Assembly (NCBI GenBank): GCA_048058975.1
Contig: JBLLNP010000007.1
Coordinates: 186,001-250,000 of the forward strand
Length of the DNA stretch: 64,000 nt
DNA from: RHLJ01 sp048058975
Lineage (GTDB): Bacteria > Bacteroidota > Rhodothermia > Balneolales > Balneolaceae
Reading direction: 5' to 3'
Both the position numbers and the translations under genes were made by a program. Under the pieces are notes generated by a model. That model ran no database searches. It was not told the origin of the DNA and saw only the letters and a program-made list of their open reading frames with translations. This document shows positions 1 to 9,670 of the stretch, one piece after another. The first letter of the stretch is position 1; the number at the start of each line of letters is the position of its first letter.

Positions 1-372
1 GATGTTTACCGGATGGCAGAACCCTATCACCATCAGATACTTTGCGAGCCGCTTTAATGGAAAACCAAAACCAAGCAATTTTCTGTTCTCTTCAATATTC
101 AACAGCCTGAGGTTTGTAAAAGAGAAGTGCATCACCCAATAGGTGTTGGCAAAAACCAACAGGATAAACGAATATACTCGTGGAGTAAGCCAGGGCATTT
201 GCATCTGCATCCAGGGGTCCGTGTCCATGATTACCACAACAATGGCGGTACCAATAAGGTTGACCAGCATTACCCCCAAAAACATGATGTAACCGATCAT
301 CAGCAAAAGCTGAAAGCGATTTAGGTTGGAGAGGAAAATTCTCCAGTTTAATAATAGTAGTCGGGAAAACAT
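1..372 (-). CDS. Partial multi-pass membrane protein, possibly ABC-2-type permease-like (N-terminal 124 residues)
   Basis: Reading the minus strand from an ATG at 372-370, the frame stays open to the window edge, giving 124 residues of a protein whose C-terminus lies outside. It starts MFSRLLLLNWRIF, followed by a hydrophobic segment at about residues 20-48 (GYIMFLGVMLVNLIGTAIVVV) and another near 70-90. The short amphipathic N-terminus followed by paired transmembrane helices resembles ABC-2-type permeases of Bacteroidota, but no diagnostic motif is present, so the role is unproven. No clear Shine-Dalgarno sequence is visible; the upstream DNA is AT-rich. Confidence 0.6.
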   Translation of the reverse strand, partial: MFSRLLLLNWRIFLSNLNRFQLLLMIGYIMFLGVMLVNLIGTAIVVVIMDTDPWMQMQMPWLTPRVYSFILLVFANTYWVMHFSFTNLRLLNIEENRKLLGFGFPLKRLAKYLMVIGFCHPVNI

Positions 373-428
373 GCTGTTAAAATAATAGTGTTATGCAAAG
401 AATGAGCTTAGAAAGCTGTAATAATTAC

Positions 429-461
429 AAAAAAAGCCACCCATTTGTTTAGGAGGCTTTT
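429..461 (-). terminator. Rho-independent terminator
   Basis: On the minus strand AAAAGCCTCC pairs with GGGTGGCTTTT across a short loop with one mismatch, and a run of T follows. It lies 60 bp downstream of the stop of the beta-barrel gene ending at 521 and just before the start of the membrane protein at 372, so it most likely ends the former transcript. Confidence 0.65.
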
Positions 462-520
462 GAAAGTAATAATTGAACTATATAGGAGTACTAGCAATCA
501 TATATAGTATTGCTATTCTA

Positions 521-1108
521 TTATAGTTTTAATCCGACTGTCAGCGCTACGCCAAAATTCGTTTCGTCGTCAGAAAAATCTTCTTTAAAAACCTCAGTAA
601 TACCCGCTGAGATCCGAATACCTAGTTGAACTTTACTCAAATCAATACCGCCTCCAATAATTACTCCGAAAGCAGAATCTTCAATAATTTCATCAATCTC
701 TACAGAACCCCCATCTCCATCTACTTCTGCACTAGCCAAAAAATTAGCGTATGGTCCAAAATATATATTTGGTGTGGCTCCAGGGGCATCAAAATTAATT
801 TTCAAAAGCACTGGAATTTGAATGTAATTTAAATCCACCGTAGCGTCAGCATCTTTTATTCCCGCCCCAAATTGTGCATACAATATTTCTGGTTGTATGC
901 TTACTGAAAACATTGGAATGCCTAATTCCAAAAAAGCTCCTAATACGAACCCTGCTTTCGTTTCGTAATCTTCAATTTCGGTTTGAGCAAAATTTGAAAA
1001 ATTTACTCCTCCTTTAATCCCAAACTTTGGTACAACCTGAGCAAAAATTGTACTAGAAATAATAAATACGAGTGTAATTGAGAGCGTAAAAATCGATATT
1101 TTTTTCAT
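521..1108 (-). CDS. Outer membrane beta-barrel protein (porin/PorT-like family)
   Basis: 195 residues with a clear signal peptide (MKKISIFTLSITLVFIIS..., cleavage after about residue 23, IFAQ). The mature part opens with VPKFGIKGGVNFSNF and continues with alternating hydrophobic strands (QPEILYAQFG, IQIPVLLKI, FGPYANFL, FGVIIGGGIDL, FGVALTVGLKL), ending in an aromatic/hydrophobic strand. This is the pattern of the outer-membrane beta-barrel domain common in Bacteroidota (PF13568-like). The strands suggest an eight-stranded barrel; ligand and role are unknown. It stands alone and is followed by a terminator. Confidence 0.75.
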   Translation of the reverse strand: MKKISIFTLSITLVFIISSTIFAQVVPKFGIKGGVNFSNFAQTEIEDYETKAGFVLGAFLELGIPMFSVSIQPEILYAQFGAGIKDADATVDLNYIQIPVLLKINFDAPGATPNIYFGPYANFLASAEVDGDGGSVEIDEIIEDSAFGVIIGGGIDLSKVQLGIRISAGITEVFKEDFSDDETNFGVALTVGLKL

Positions 1109-1172
1109 AATGGAGCTTTAGTGAGAGATTAATTATACATAGGATTCTATTAAATAATGAGTAATCATCCTA

Positions 1173-4043
1173 TTAATTTTTTGCCAGATACTCCTTCAAA
1201 TACATTCCCGTGTAGCTCTTTTTCTCTTTCATGATGTCTTCGGGAGTGCCTTCGGCTACAATTTGACCACCACCAAAACCGCCTTCCGGGCCCACATCAA
1301 TAATCCAGTCGGCACATTTTATAACATCCAGATTATGTTCGATGATGATTACAGAGTGACCGGCATTTACCAGTTCGTTGAATGCATCCAGTAATTTGGC
1401 TACATCCTCAAAATGAAGCCCTGTAGTGGGTTCGTCAAAGAAATATACGGTGTGTTCCGTATTGGTTTTACTTAGGAATCTAGCCAGTTTAACGCGCTGC
1501 GCTTCGCCGCCGGAAAGTGTCGTTGCACTTTGGCCTAATTTTAGATACCCAAGACCTACATCTTCAAGTGGTTGTAGCTTGTTTACTATACTTTGCTCAT
1601 CCACAAAGAAATCGATGGCTTCAGAAATGGGCATTTCCAGTACATCATGTATGCTTTGTCCACGGTACTTAACATTAAGTACATCTTTTCTAAAACGCGT
1701 TCCATTACAGACTTCACAAGTAAGCTCAATATCTGCCATGAACTGCATTTCTATTTTCTGAACTCCTTCACCCTGGCAGGTTTCACATCTTCCGCCGGGG
1801 ACATTGAAAGAAAAATGACCTGGGGTATAACCCATAATCTTAGCCTGACGGGTATTTGCAAATACATCACGAATTCCATCAAATGCTTTGGTGTAAGTCG
1901 CGGGATTTGAACGGGAGGACCGACCAATCGGGCTTTGATCGACCATTTCTACATTGTGTATGCTACTTAACCCTGTAAGGTTTCTGAAACGGCCTACTTT
2001 CTGATTATAAGAACCAATGTGCTTTTTAATGCCACCATACAAAGTATCATGTACTAATGTTGATTTTCCTGAACCTGAAACGCCTGTAACTACCATGAGT
2101 AAACCCAGAGGAAATTCTACATTAACATTTTTGAGGTTATGCTCGCTGGCACCCTCAAGTAAAATGTTTTTTCCATTTCCTTTTCTACGCTTTTTTGGAA
2201 CTTCGATTTCTTTTCGTCCACTCAAAAATTTTCCCGTAAGCGTGTCTGCCTTTAAAAGGGTTGGATAGTTTCCGTGATACACAATCTCCCCACCATGAAC
2301 TCCTGCAAAAGGACCGATGTCAATAATATTATCGGCCGCTTTCATCATTTCAGGATCGTGCTCTACTACAAGCACCGTATTACCAATGTCTCTGAGTGAT
2401 TCTAAAATTCGAATCAAGCGGTCATTATCTCTGGGATGAAGCCCAATGGTGGGTTCGTCAAGTACATACATGCTTCCTATAAGCGAGCTACCCAAGGCAT
2501 TTGCCAGGCTAATTCTTTGGGATTCTCCGCCACTTAGTGTATTCGCCAGTCGGTCAAGTGTGAGATAATCGAGACCCACTTCATCCAGGTATTTAAGCCG
2601 TTTTCTGATTTCGTACAAAATCTGCCCCGCCACTTCCTGCTCAAAATCCGTGAGTTCAAGTTTGTCAAAATACTCCCGGGCATGCCCTATGGTAAGCTCA
2701 GAAACTTCCCCCACATGCATATCGCCCACTTTCACATAATGAGAATCCTTTCGAACCCGATAGCCTTCACATTCAGGGCAGCGGCTGTATCCACGATAGC
2801 GGGAATACAATACCCGCATGTGCACTTTGTAATTCTGGGACCTGATCTCATCAAAAAACTTCCAGATTCCAATGTATTCGTCTTTTCCCCTCCAGATTAT
2901 GTTCTTAAACTCCTTCGGAAGATCTGCATAGGGTACATCTATCGGATATTTTTCTCTGGCCGCAACTCTTACCAAGTCTTTCAGATTGGAGCTGAATTTT
3001 GGAGAATCAAACGGCGCAATAGCATTATTGCGAATACTTTTCTCATGATCAGGGATTACTAAATCTTCGTCAATGCCCGCTACACGACCAAAACCTTCGC
3101 ACTTCGGACACGCTCCAAATGGATTATTAAACGAAAACATTTGTGGAGTTGGCTCAGCAAATTCAATCCCGTCCAGTTCGAAACGTTCGCTGAATGGAAG
3201 TTCTTCTCCATCTCTCATTTTGATTGAGCAACGGCCTCCTCCTTCCCGAAACGCGGTTTCCAGAGAGTCGGCGATTCGGGTGATCGTGGCCTCATCGTCT
3301 TTCAAAACCAGGCGATCCACCAGCACGCGATAATGCTCCGGTTTAAATTTCTTAAGATCCGGCTCATCAGAGGTTAAATCTAATATGCTTTCGTCGTCTA
3401 GTTTCAGTAATCGGTTCAGGCCTTTCTCTTTCAAAACACGAAGCTCATCTCCCAGTTTCTTTTTTTCGTGATGAGGGATTGGAAAAACTACATAAAACCG
3501 GGAGCCTTCTTCCTGGCTGTCAAACAATTCCTCAATGGCAGTTCGGGGAGAATCCTTTTTAACCTTTCTCCCTGAAACAGGAGAATAGGTTATACCAACG
3601 CGGGCAAAAAGAAGACGGAGGTAATCGTAGATTTCGGTAGTTGTTCCAACCGTAGAACGGGGATTATTACTCGTGGTTTTTTGCTGAATGGCCATCGCCG
3701 GAGAAATACCCTGCATAAAATCCACATCCGGCTTATCCATGCGTTCCAAAAACTGGCGTGCATAACTCGAAAGGCTTTCCACATAACGGCGCTGACCTTC
3801 GGCGTAAATTGTATCAAAAGCGAGGCTTGATTTACCGGAACCTGAAACCCCGGTTACAACCGTAAGTTTATTGCGGGGGATTTCAACATCTACATTTTTA
3901 AGGTTATGTGTGCGAGCACCCTTAACAATTATCGGACGATCTTTATCGATATCAGCTGAAGTTGGGGTTCCGTTTTTGGTGTTCGCCATGAATGATTTTT
4001 TGGAAATTTCCGAACCGGGAATATACCATTTTGAAGCGAGCAT
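1173..4043 (-). CDS. uvrA: Excinuclease ABC subunit UvrA
   Basis: UvrA, the DNA-damage-sensing ATPase of nucleotide excision repair; it works with UvrB and UvrC. Two ABC modules are complete: Walker A GVSGSGKSS at about residue 65 and GVSGSGKST in the second half, signature motifs LSGGESQRISLA and LSGGEAQRVKLA, and DEPTIGLH/DEPTTGLH Walker B regions. Zinc-binding CxxC pairs appear at CPKC/CPEC in the first half and CETC/CEVC in the second. The longest frame (956 aa) starts at 4043 behind an AGGAG about 12 nt upstream. An internal ATG at 3989 (MANTKNG) gives 938 aa and fits the family start better, so the first 18 residues are uncertain. Confidence 0.97.
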   Translation of the reverse strand: MLASKWYIPGSEISKKSFMANTKNGTPTSADIDKDRPIIVKGARTHNLKNVDVEIPRNKLTVVTGVSGSGKSSLAFDTIYAEGQRRYVESLSSYARQFLERMDKPDVDFMQGISPAMAIQQKTTSNNPRSTVGTTTEIYDYLRLLFARVGITYSPVSGRKVKKDSPRTAIEELFDSQEEGSRFYVVFPIPHHEKKKLGDELRVLKEKGLNRLLKLDDESILDLTSDEPDLKKFKPEHYRVLVDRLVLKDDEATITRIADSLETAFREGGGRCSIKMRDGEELPFSERFELDGIEFAEPTPQMFSFNNPFGACPKCEGFGRVAGIDEDLVIPDHEKSIRNNAIAPFDSPKFSSNLKDLVRVAAREKYPIDVPYADLPKEFKNIIWRGKDEYIGIWKFFDEIRSQNYKVHMRVLYSRYRGYSRCPECEGYRVRKDSHYVKVGDMHVGEVSELTIGHAREYFDKLELTDFEQEVAGQILYEIRKRLKYLDEVGLDYLTLDRLANTLSGGESQRISLANALGSSLIGSMYVLDEPTIGLHPRDNDRLIRILESLRDIGNTVLVVEHDPEMMKAADNIIDIGPFAGVHGGEIVYHGNYPTLLKADTLTGKFLSGRKEIEVPKKRRKGNGKNILLEGASEHNLKNVNVEFPLGLLMVVTGVSGSGKSTLVHDTLYGGIKKHIGSYNQKVGRFRNLTGLSSIHNVEMVDQSPIGRSSRSNPATYTKAFDGIRDVFANTRQAKIMGYTPGHFSFNVPGGRCETCQGEGVQKIEMQFMADIELTCEVCNGTRFRKDVLNVKYRGQSIHDVLEMPISEAIDFFVDEQSIVNKLQPLEDVGLGYLKLGQSATTLSGGEAQRVKLARFLSKTNTEHTVYFFDEPTTGLHFEDVAKLLDAFNELVNAGHSVIIIEHNLDVIKCADWIIDVGPEGGFGGGQIVAEGTPEDIMKEKKSYTGMYLKEYLAKN

Positions 4044-4162
4044 CCCGAGTACGAACTCCTAAAAATTTCCTGTGCAAATTAATTCCTTTAGCATTGAACT
4101 TTATGAATCATTCGCCATATTACTCCGTAACCGACTTCTCAAATTTCACCTAGTTACTTAGC

Positions 4163-4726
4163 ATGTATACCAACGAATTTTACAAAGCCCACTTTTCCGG
4201 CAATCTTGAAACACTTAAAAACCTGTTACAGGATGTAGATCATACACTTTTGAATACGGTGCCAGCCTCAGGAAAATGGTGTATTGGTGAAATTGTGGAT
4301 CATTTACTGATAACCGGAGGGAGATATGCTGATGTACTTGAGAATAAGCTGAACGATAATCCTAGTGACTTACAAAAGGGAGAAGGTCCATATACTCATC
4401 CATTTCTAATGCGCAAGTTTATTGGCATTGTAAGCCCCGAGTATCAAAGAAATATGCCAACCATTAAGCCCTTCGAGCCACACGATCATAAGAACTTTGA
4501 TAAGGATTCTCTGTTAACTCAATTCGAAACGTTGAATACTCGCTATTTAAAGTTGGTTGATATTGCCGATGAGCACCAACTTGATCTGGGAAAAATCAAA
4601 GTATCAAACCCAATCTATCCCATCTGGAAGATGCCCGTTAGTGGGTGCCTGGCCTTAAATGAAGCACACCAGAGAAGGCATTTCGGGCAGATTGAAAGGA
4701 TTTTAAAGGAACCCAATATTCGATAA
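4163..4726 (+). CDS. DinB-like metal-binding four-helix protein
   Basis: 187 residues fitting the DinB/YfiT-like superfamily: a helical bundle with histidines placed as a metal triad (EIVDHLLITGGRYADVLE near residue 47 and NEAHQRRHFGQIERIL at the C-terminus). Family members bind a divalent metal; several act in thiol-dependent or stress reactions, but the substrate here cannot be read from the sequence. No signal peptide, so probably cytoplasmic. It is transcribed divergently from uvrA, about 120 bp away, and stands alone. Confidence 0.75.
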   Translation: MYTNEFYKAHFSGNLETLKNLLQDVDHTLLNTVPASGKWCIGEIVDHLLITGGRYADVLENKLNDNPSDLQKGEGPYTHPFLMRKFIGIVSPEYQRNMPTIKPFEPHDHKNFDKDSLLTQFETLNTRYLKLVDIADEHQLDLGKIKVSNPIYPIWKMPVSGCLALNEAHQRRHFGQIERILKEPNIR

Positions 4727-4834
4727 AATACTTTAGCCAATAAATAACTTTATTTGAATATGTATTAATTATTCACTTTATTTAAAGCGATAACAAACAC
4801 TAATTAGACAGCAGACCTCGGGAGAAGTCCGCGC

Positions 4835-5047
4835 ATGAATCTAATTTTGTTTGATCAATCCCATCTCAATTGGAAGGCTAATTCAAAGAAGAGGAAGAAT
4901 AAAAAGCCACAAAAAAATAAATCTGAAGTAACTCTCAGCTGGTGGCAAATATTACTAATAACTTCTTTTAGTGACTTTTTTGAAAATCATCTTTTTGATA
5001 TAATAAACTTACTTATTGATCTTTTTTTTAGAGTTTTTATTCATTGA
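4835..5047 (+). CDS. Doubtful small ORF, lysine-rich N-half and hydrophobic C-half
   Basis: A 70-codon frame starting at ATG 4835 with GGGAG about 10 nt upstream. The first 30 residues are strongly basic (KANSKKRKNKKPQKNK), then a hydrophobic stretch near the end (LLITSFSDFFENHLFDIINLLIDLFF). I recognise no family. It lies in a 444-bp gap between the DinB-like gene and the comEC stop, in AT-rich sequence without other coding signals, so it may be chance. The rest of the gap holds only short palindromes near 5065 and 5120. Confidence 0.2.
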   Translation: MNLILFDQSHLNWKANSKKRKNKKPQKNKSEVTLSWWQILLITSFSDFFENHLFDIINLLIDLFFRVFIH

Positions 5048-5119
5048 AAGATTGACCCCTTGTTCCCCTCCTATGAGAGGAAACGATTATATCTAAGTTA
5101 TTATCAAGATCAACGAGCC

Positions 5120-5140
5120 TTCCTCTCCTTGGGAGAGGAA
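5120..5140. repeat. Short REP-like palindrome
   Basis: TTCCTCTCC and GGAGAGGAA are perfect 9-bp arms around a 3-nt loop, just downstream of the comEC stop. A weaker relative (CCCCTCC...GAGAGG) sits at about 5065-5083. There is no T-run beside the hairpin, so it is more like a dispersed intergenic repeat than a terminator. Confidence 0.45.
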
Positions 5141-5170
5141 TTGAAGGAGAGGGTAGTCTTAACTTAGTAT

Positions 5171-7573
5171 TCACTTCCAATCCTCCCTCCAGATTCTTGT
5201 CCCATCCGAAACAAAAACCATCGCTTTATCTCTGCTGGTGAAGTAAAGCTCTGTTCTTTTTTGCTTAATTCGTTGAATGGCTTCCGGATGAGGGTGTTTA
5301 AATCGATTTCTTTCAGCTAATGAAACGACTGCGATTTCCGGACTTACTTCTTCGAGAAATGTTGAATAGGAACTTGTTCGGCTACCATGATGACCTACTT
5401 TCAGAAAGTCGGTATCAAGTAAATCACCATAGTTTTCAAGTAGTCGTTCTTCCTGATCTTCCCCTGCATCTCCTGTAAATAAAAATTCTGATTCACCATA
5501 GATTACATTGAGTACAACTGAGTGCTGGTTCGGGTCGCTGTTAAAGCGTGGTCCCTCAGGGCCAAGAACCAATAATAAAAGCGCCGGATCAATGTTAAGC
5601 TGATCTCCAGCTTTTACTGATTCGGTGGGAATATTATTTGATCGGGCCAGTTCCAGGTACTTACTGTACAAATTCGATTCATACTCGTATCCAGAGTTAT
5701 AAATTGTTCCGATTTCAATCCCTTCAATCAAACTAAGTATTCCACCAATATGATCGGCATGAGGGTGACTAAGAATAACTGCGTCCAGCTTTTCGATTCC
5801 TGCCTCTTTAAGATGAGGAAGTATGATGGACTCTCCACTATTAAAACCGGGACTCCAAATACCTGCATCAATCAAAATATTCCTTCCATTTGGAGATTGA
5901 ATTAGGGCGGCATCACCCTGCCCTACATCAAAAATGATAACCTTAAGAAGTGGCTGTTTCAGGTTATTGATCACTCCTTCTCCAAGCACCACCACAAACA
6001 AGAACAAAGAAACCGAAAGCCATTTCCACCGAATTTGAGAGGATCTCCAACTAGCTGTAAAAAAGATCATTGCTGACCAAAACGGAAATAAAAGAATCGA
6101 AGGGAGACTCGCTTTCATCCACGCCCATTCCATGCCCGATGCCGCATTTACAAAGATGTTCATTCCCGAAAGAAATAGATCTGCTGGGATATTTAGTAAA
6201 ACTCCTAATGCCGGAGAAATGGAAGAAACCATCAAACATAAAAGTGAAAGCGGAACGATCAATCCCAGCAGAGGAACAAATAGCGCATTGGCAACCGGGC
6301 TTACAAGGGAAACTTCCCCAAAATAAAATACCTGTACAGGATACAGCCCGAGCTGAACCACGATAGAAACAATTACCACCATCAAAGGTTTTGCGTACCA
6401 GCACAGTCTCAACCAATAAGGTAGCGCATTCTGGATAACGGGAAGTACTAACAGAATAATGAGAACCGCTGCAAAAGAAAGCTGAAAACCAATTTCGAAT
6501 AACTGCTCCGGATTCCAAACCAGAAGTACCATGGCTGCAACTCCTGTCAGGTTGATGGAGTTCGGGGCTTTGTTGAACAACTTTCCGAAAGTAAGAAGCC
6601 CGGCCATTACCGAAGCCCGAACCACCGATGCAGAAAACCCTGTGAGCCCGGCATATCCGTATAAAATTAAAATCAGGATAACCAGACCTGTAATCGGACC
6701 ATATTTTCTGGACCAAAAGAAAGGTATTATAAACCAGAAAGGAGCGATAATAAACCCTACGTGTAACCCTGAAACCGCCATGATATGAGATAGCCCAGCT
6801 CTTGCAAACGCCTGTTTTGATGTCCCCTCAAGGTCCTGTTTATATCCAAGCAACAGCGCTTTAGCAATTGGGGCGGTATCCTCGCTAAAGTTTACATTAA
6901 CCAGGTTAAGAGCCCGGATTCTCCACCAGTTCCATGTTAGCGGATTTGTATTTGTTGATTGTGAAATCAGGCTGTCTAACCGGACCTGCACCAGAATTCC
7001 TTTCTTTTCCAGAAAGGTTTTATAATCAAATTGTAGTGGATTTCTTTTTTCTGAGATTGGGATAACTGTTCCCGCAAAAGTAATTCTATCTCCCTGCTCA
7101 TAACTTCCCTCTTCGATCAGTAACCTAATTCTGTATGTCTCTTTTGAGGAGGACCGGGCTGTAAGTGTGGTTTTTGAGATGGTTGCATCAGCTCTTGGTT
7201 TTCCTGAAGCCGTTCTGGAAATTTGTTCTATCACTCCTTCGAACTCCCCTTCAAACCAAGGAGAAACCATCAGAGTCTGAACTATCAAAGGAGGTTGGCT
7301 TTGCTCACTATATTCAGATCTGATCAACCCAAACAGAACGATGGTAATTAAAAACAGAATAGTAGTGATCCGGGTGATATTCAGATTGAGCCATTTCTTA
7401 TTTTTATGATCCAGAATAATCAGGCCGATACTCAAAACAGCAAAATAACCGGTGAGAATTCTGAAATCGAGATTCCACTGGTTTCCTGCTATAATCCCAC
7501 CTATCAGTAAAAGAGCAATTCTAACAGCCGGGTACTGGGCGAAAGGAAAGCGATATGACAGTTTAGACGACAC
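5171..7573 (-). CDS. comEC: ComEC/Rec2-family DNA uptake channel with metallo-beta-lactamase domain
   Basis: 800 residues with the standard ComEC layout: hydrophobic N-terminus with a soluble DUF4131-type loop (about residues 30-200), a polytopic Competence domain (about 230-510, including the motif GLSHIMAVSGLHVG), and a C-terminal metallo-beta-lactamase-like domain from about 540 with HPHADHIGG and the later GHHGSRTSS motif. ComEC forms the inner membrane channel that brings single-stranded DNA into the cytoplasm during natural transformation; the lactamase fold may degrade the other strand. No other competence genes are adjacent. Length and domains are complete, so it is probably functional. 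Confidence 0.93.
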   Translation of the reverse strand: MSSKLSYRFPFAQYPAVRIALLLIGGIIAGNQWNLDFRILTGYFAVLSIGLIILDHKNKKWLNLNITRITTILFLITIVLFGLIRSEYSEQSQPPLIVQTLMVSPWFEGEFEGVIEQISRTASGKPRADATISKTTLTARSSSKETYRIRLLIEEGSYEQGDRITFAGTVIPISEKRNPLQFDYKTFLEKKGILVQVRLDSLISQSTNTNPLTWNWWRIRALNLVNVNFSEDTAPIAKALLLGYKQDLEGTSKQAFARAGLSHIMAVSGLHVGFIIAPFWFIIPFFWSRKYGPITGLVILILILYGYAGLTGFSASVVRASVMAGLLTFGKLFNKAPNSINLTGVAAMVLLVWNPEQLFEIGFQLSFAAVLIILLVLPVIQNALPYWLRLCWYAKPLMVVIVSIVVQLGLYPVQVFYFGEVSLVSPVANALFVPLLGLIVPLSLLCLMVSSISPALGVLLNIPADLFLSGMNIFVNAASGMEWAWMKASLPSILLFPFWSAMIFFTASWRSSQIRWKWLSVSLFLFVVVLGEGVINNLKQPLLKVIIFDVGQGDAALIQSPNGRNILIDAGIWSPGFNSGESIILPHLKEAGIEKLDAVILSHPHADHIGGILSLIEGIEIGTIYNSGYEYESNLYSKYLELARSNNIPTESVKAGDQLNIDPALLLLVLGPEGPRFNSDPNQHSVVLNVIYGESEFLFTGDAGEDQEERLLENYGDLLDTDFLKVGHHGSRTSSYSTFLEEVSPEIAVVSLAERNRFKHPHPEAIQRIKQKRTELYFTSRDKAMVFVSDGTRIWREDWK

Positions 7574-7607
7574 ATCGGGTTAGACCTTCTATAAAGCTAC
7601 TCCTTAC

Positions 7608-7639
7608 AAAAAAAGCCCGAAAAAATTTCCGGGCTTTTT
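7608..7639 (-). terminator. Rho-independent terminator
   Basis: AAAAAGCCCGG and TCGGGCTTTTTTT form a strong GC hairpin with T-runs on both sides. It lies between two minus-strand genes, 24 bp past the stop of the sugar dehydrogenase gene, and separates it from comEC. Confidence 0.85.
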
Positions 7640-7662
7640 GGTGTACTTTAGAAGCTTTGGAA

Positions 7663-8781
7663 TTACTCTTCAGAAGCTGGAGTTGCTGTAATCCTGAAAA
7701 TTCCTTGTCCGTCCGCGCCTACATAAATAGTTCCGTCAGGGGCCTGCTTGATGCTTCGAACACGACCTATCCCTTCGAGAAGTTTTTCCGTCCCGACTGT
7801 TTTATCGCCATCTAGTTTTACCAGCTCTACATAACTAAACTTGAGTGACCCGACAAGCACATGGCCTTTCCAATGAGGATATTTATCTCCGGTTACAAAA
7901 GTCATTCCCGAAGGAGCGATCGATGGATCCCAGTAAATGAGCGGTTGTTCCATTCCATCACGCGCTGTATCCTCAGCAAAAGGAGTACCGTTATAATTAA
8001 TTCCATAGCTAATAATCGGCCAACCATAGTTCTTGCCGGGCTCAATAATATTGATTTCATCTCCACCACGTGGGCCGTGTTCATGTGTCCAGATTACTCC
8101 TGTTTCTGGATTTAATGCCATACCCTGAGGGTTACGGTGACCGTATGAATAGATTGCCGTTTTGGCTCCGGCATCATTCACAAATGGATTGTCAGCTGGA
8201 ACAGAACCATCATCATGTAGCCTGTAAATTTTCCCGCCATCTTTCGTGATATCCTGAGGTAGCACATCCCTGTTTCCACGATCTCCGATGGAGAAAAACA
8301 CAAAGCCGTTGTTGTCAAATTCTACACGGCTCCCGAAATGGCGTCCCCCTGTTTGGTAAGGCTCGCCTTTGTATAAAATCTCTATGTTTGTGAGCTGGTT
8401 GTTTTCAAGCTTTGTACGAATCAGGTTGGTATTTGCGCCTTCATCTCCGCTATCCGCAGAATAGGTAAAGTAGATCCATCCGTTTTCCTCATAGTTTGGA
8501 TGAACTTCAACATCAAGAAAGCCTCCCTGCCCTCTGGCAAAGATGTCGCCCGGTAATGTCGCTGATGATACTTCAGTTAATTCATCCGAATAAATAAAAA
8601 GCTTTCCAGAGCGATCTGTAATAAGCATATTTCCGTTTGGGAGCCACGCCATTCCCCAAGGCACTTCAATTCCACCTGTAACCAATTCATAAGAATAATT
8701 CATGTCGGGTGGTGGCGCCTGTTCAGATTCTCCGGTTGATGTACAGGCAACCAGTGTGGCGATAAGTAGTAAAATTTTCAT
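7663..8781 (-). CDS. PQQ-dependent sugar dehydrogenase family lipoprotein (glucose/sorbosone dehydrogenase)
   Basis: Soluble-glucose-dehydrogenase-type beta-propeller: VPWGMAWLPNGNMLITDRSGKLFI at the N-terminus, GGRHFGSRVEFDNNGFVFFSIGDRG, YSYGHRNPQGMALNPETGVIWTHEHGPRGGDEIN, and NYGWPIISYG. These are hallmarks of the GSDH/PQQ fold (PF07995), with the histidine-arginine cluster near the cofactor site. I chose the start at 8781: GAGGGA lies a few bases upstream, and the product then begins with a short lipoprotein signal ending LVAC, so it is probably lipid-anchored in the periplasm. A start at 8805 would add eight residues and spoil the signal. Preceded by purU on the same strand. The true sugar is unknown. 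Confidence 0.88.
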   Translation of the reverse strand: MKILLLIATLVACTSTGESEQAPPPDMNYSYELVTGGIEVPWGMAWLPNGNMLITDRSGKLFIYSDELTEVSSATLPGDIFARGQGGFLDVEVHPNYEENGWIYFTYSADSGDEGANTNLIRTKLENNQLTNIEILYKGEPYQTGGRHFGSRVEFDNNGFVFFSIGDRGNRDVLPQDITKDGGKIYRLHDDGSVPADNPFVNDAGAKTAIYSYGHRNPQGMALNPETGVIWTHEHGPRGGDEINIIEPGKNYGWPIISYGINYNGTPFAEDTARDGMEQPLIYWDPSIAPSGMTFVTGDKYPHWKGHVLVGSLKFSYVELVKLDGDKTVGTEKLLEGIGRVRSIKQAPDGTIYVGADGQGIFRITATPASEE

Positions 8782-8806
8782 TATTCCCTCACTGTTAAAC
8801 TTCATG

Positions 8807-9670
8807 TTAATTAAAAATAATGGTGCGGTTTTCCGTCACCAATGTTTTGCGTTGTATATGTTTCCAAACCGCTCTTGATAGCACGAGCGTTTCAAGATCT
8901 CGCCCTTTTCTTATTAAACTTTCAACATCATCACGATGAGTAACGTGTACTATATCCTGCTCAATAATAGGACCCTCGTCCAGATCTTCTGTTACATAGT
9001 GGCTTGTAGCACCAATAATCTGTACTCCACGCTCATAGGCTGAGTGGTACGGACGTGCTCCGGGAAAAGCAGGGAGGAAGGAGTGATGAATATTGATAAC
9101 CCTGTTTCGAAATTGATTGATAAAATCCGGGGAAAGAATCTGCATATACCGCGCTAGAACTATTAGATCTATTGCTCTTTCCTTCAGCAACATAATCTGC
9201 TTTGCTTCCTGTTCCTTCTTATTCTCTTTGGTGATGGGAAAATGGTGGAACTCAATTCCGAATTTATCTGCTGTTTCGCCCGCATCTTCATGATTACTAA
9301 TAATAAGTGGAATCTCTACTTCCCATTCCTTGGTTTGCCAGCGTGCAAGAATATCGTACAAACAATGCTGTTGTTTTGATACAAAAAGCGCCAGTTTTTG
9401 CCGGCTGTTAGTAAAATGAAGGCTCCAGTTCATATTAAAAGAATCAGCCAGCTCCGTTTTAAAATGCTTTTCAAATTCTTCTTCTGAGATATCAAACTGT
9501 TCTAAATCCCAGGAAACACGCATGTAGAATTTTTGCCTTTCAGAATCAGTATGCTGATCCAGGTCCAGGATATTTCCACCATGTTTAAGAATATAATGAG
9601 TTACAGCCGCTATAATCCCTGGTTTATCCTCACAATGGATCAGAAGAATGGCTTCGTTTTTGGAGCTCAT
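8807..9670 (-). CDS. purU: Formyltetrahydrofolate deformylase
   Basis: 287 residues: an N-terminal ACT domain (AILLIHCEDKPGIIAAVTHYILKHGGNI, about residues 7-85) and a C-terminal formyltransferase-fold domain (about 90-280) with INIHHSFLPAFPGARPYH and SHYVTEDLDEGPIIEQD, holding the catalytic Asn-His-Asp set. PurU hydrolyses 10-formyl-THF to formate and THF, balancing one-carbon pools and supplying formate to PurT. It overlaps the thioredoxin gene start-to-stop by 4 bp, so the two are translationally coupled, and the sugar dehydrogenase gene follows closely. Confidence 0.96.
   Translation of the reverse strand: MSSKNEAILLIHCEDKPGIIAAVTHYILKHGGNILDLDQHTDSERQKFYMRVSWDLEQFDISEEEFEKHFKTELADSFNMNWSLHFTNSRQKLALFVSKQQHCLYDILARWQTKEWEVEIPLIISNHEDAGETADKFGIEFHHFPITKENKKEQEAKQIMLLKERAIDLIVLARYMQILSPDFINQFRNRVINIHHSFLPAFPGARPYHSAYERGVQIIGATSHYVTEDLDEGPIIEQDIVHVTHRDDVESLIRKGRDLETLVLSRAVWKHIQRKTLVTENRTIIFN

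Noticed and set aside
127..324. Plus-strand frame in the first 330 bp
   Set aside because: It is the antisense of the membrane protein read from 372 on the minus strand, which has much better hydrophobic structure.
6051..6716. 221-codon minus-strand frame inside comEC
   Set aside because: It is in another frame of the same strand and lies entirely within an intact ComEC coding sequence; composition (Cys, Ser, Phe-rich) is that of a shadow.
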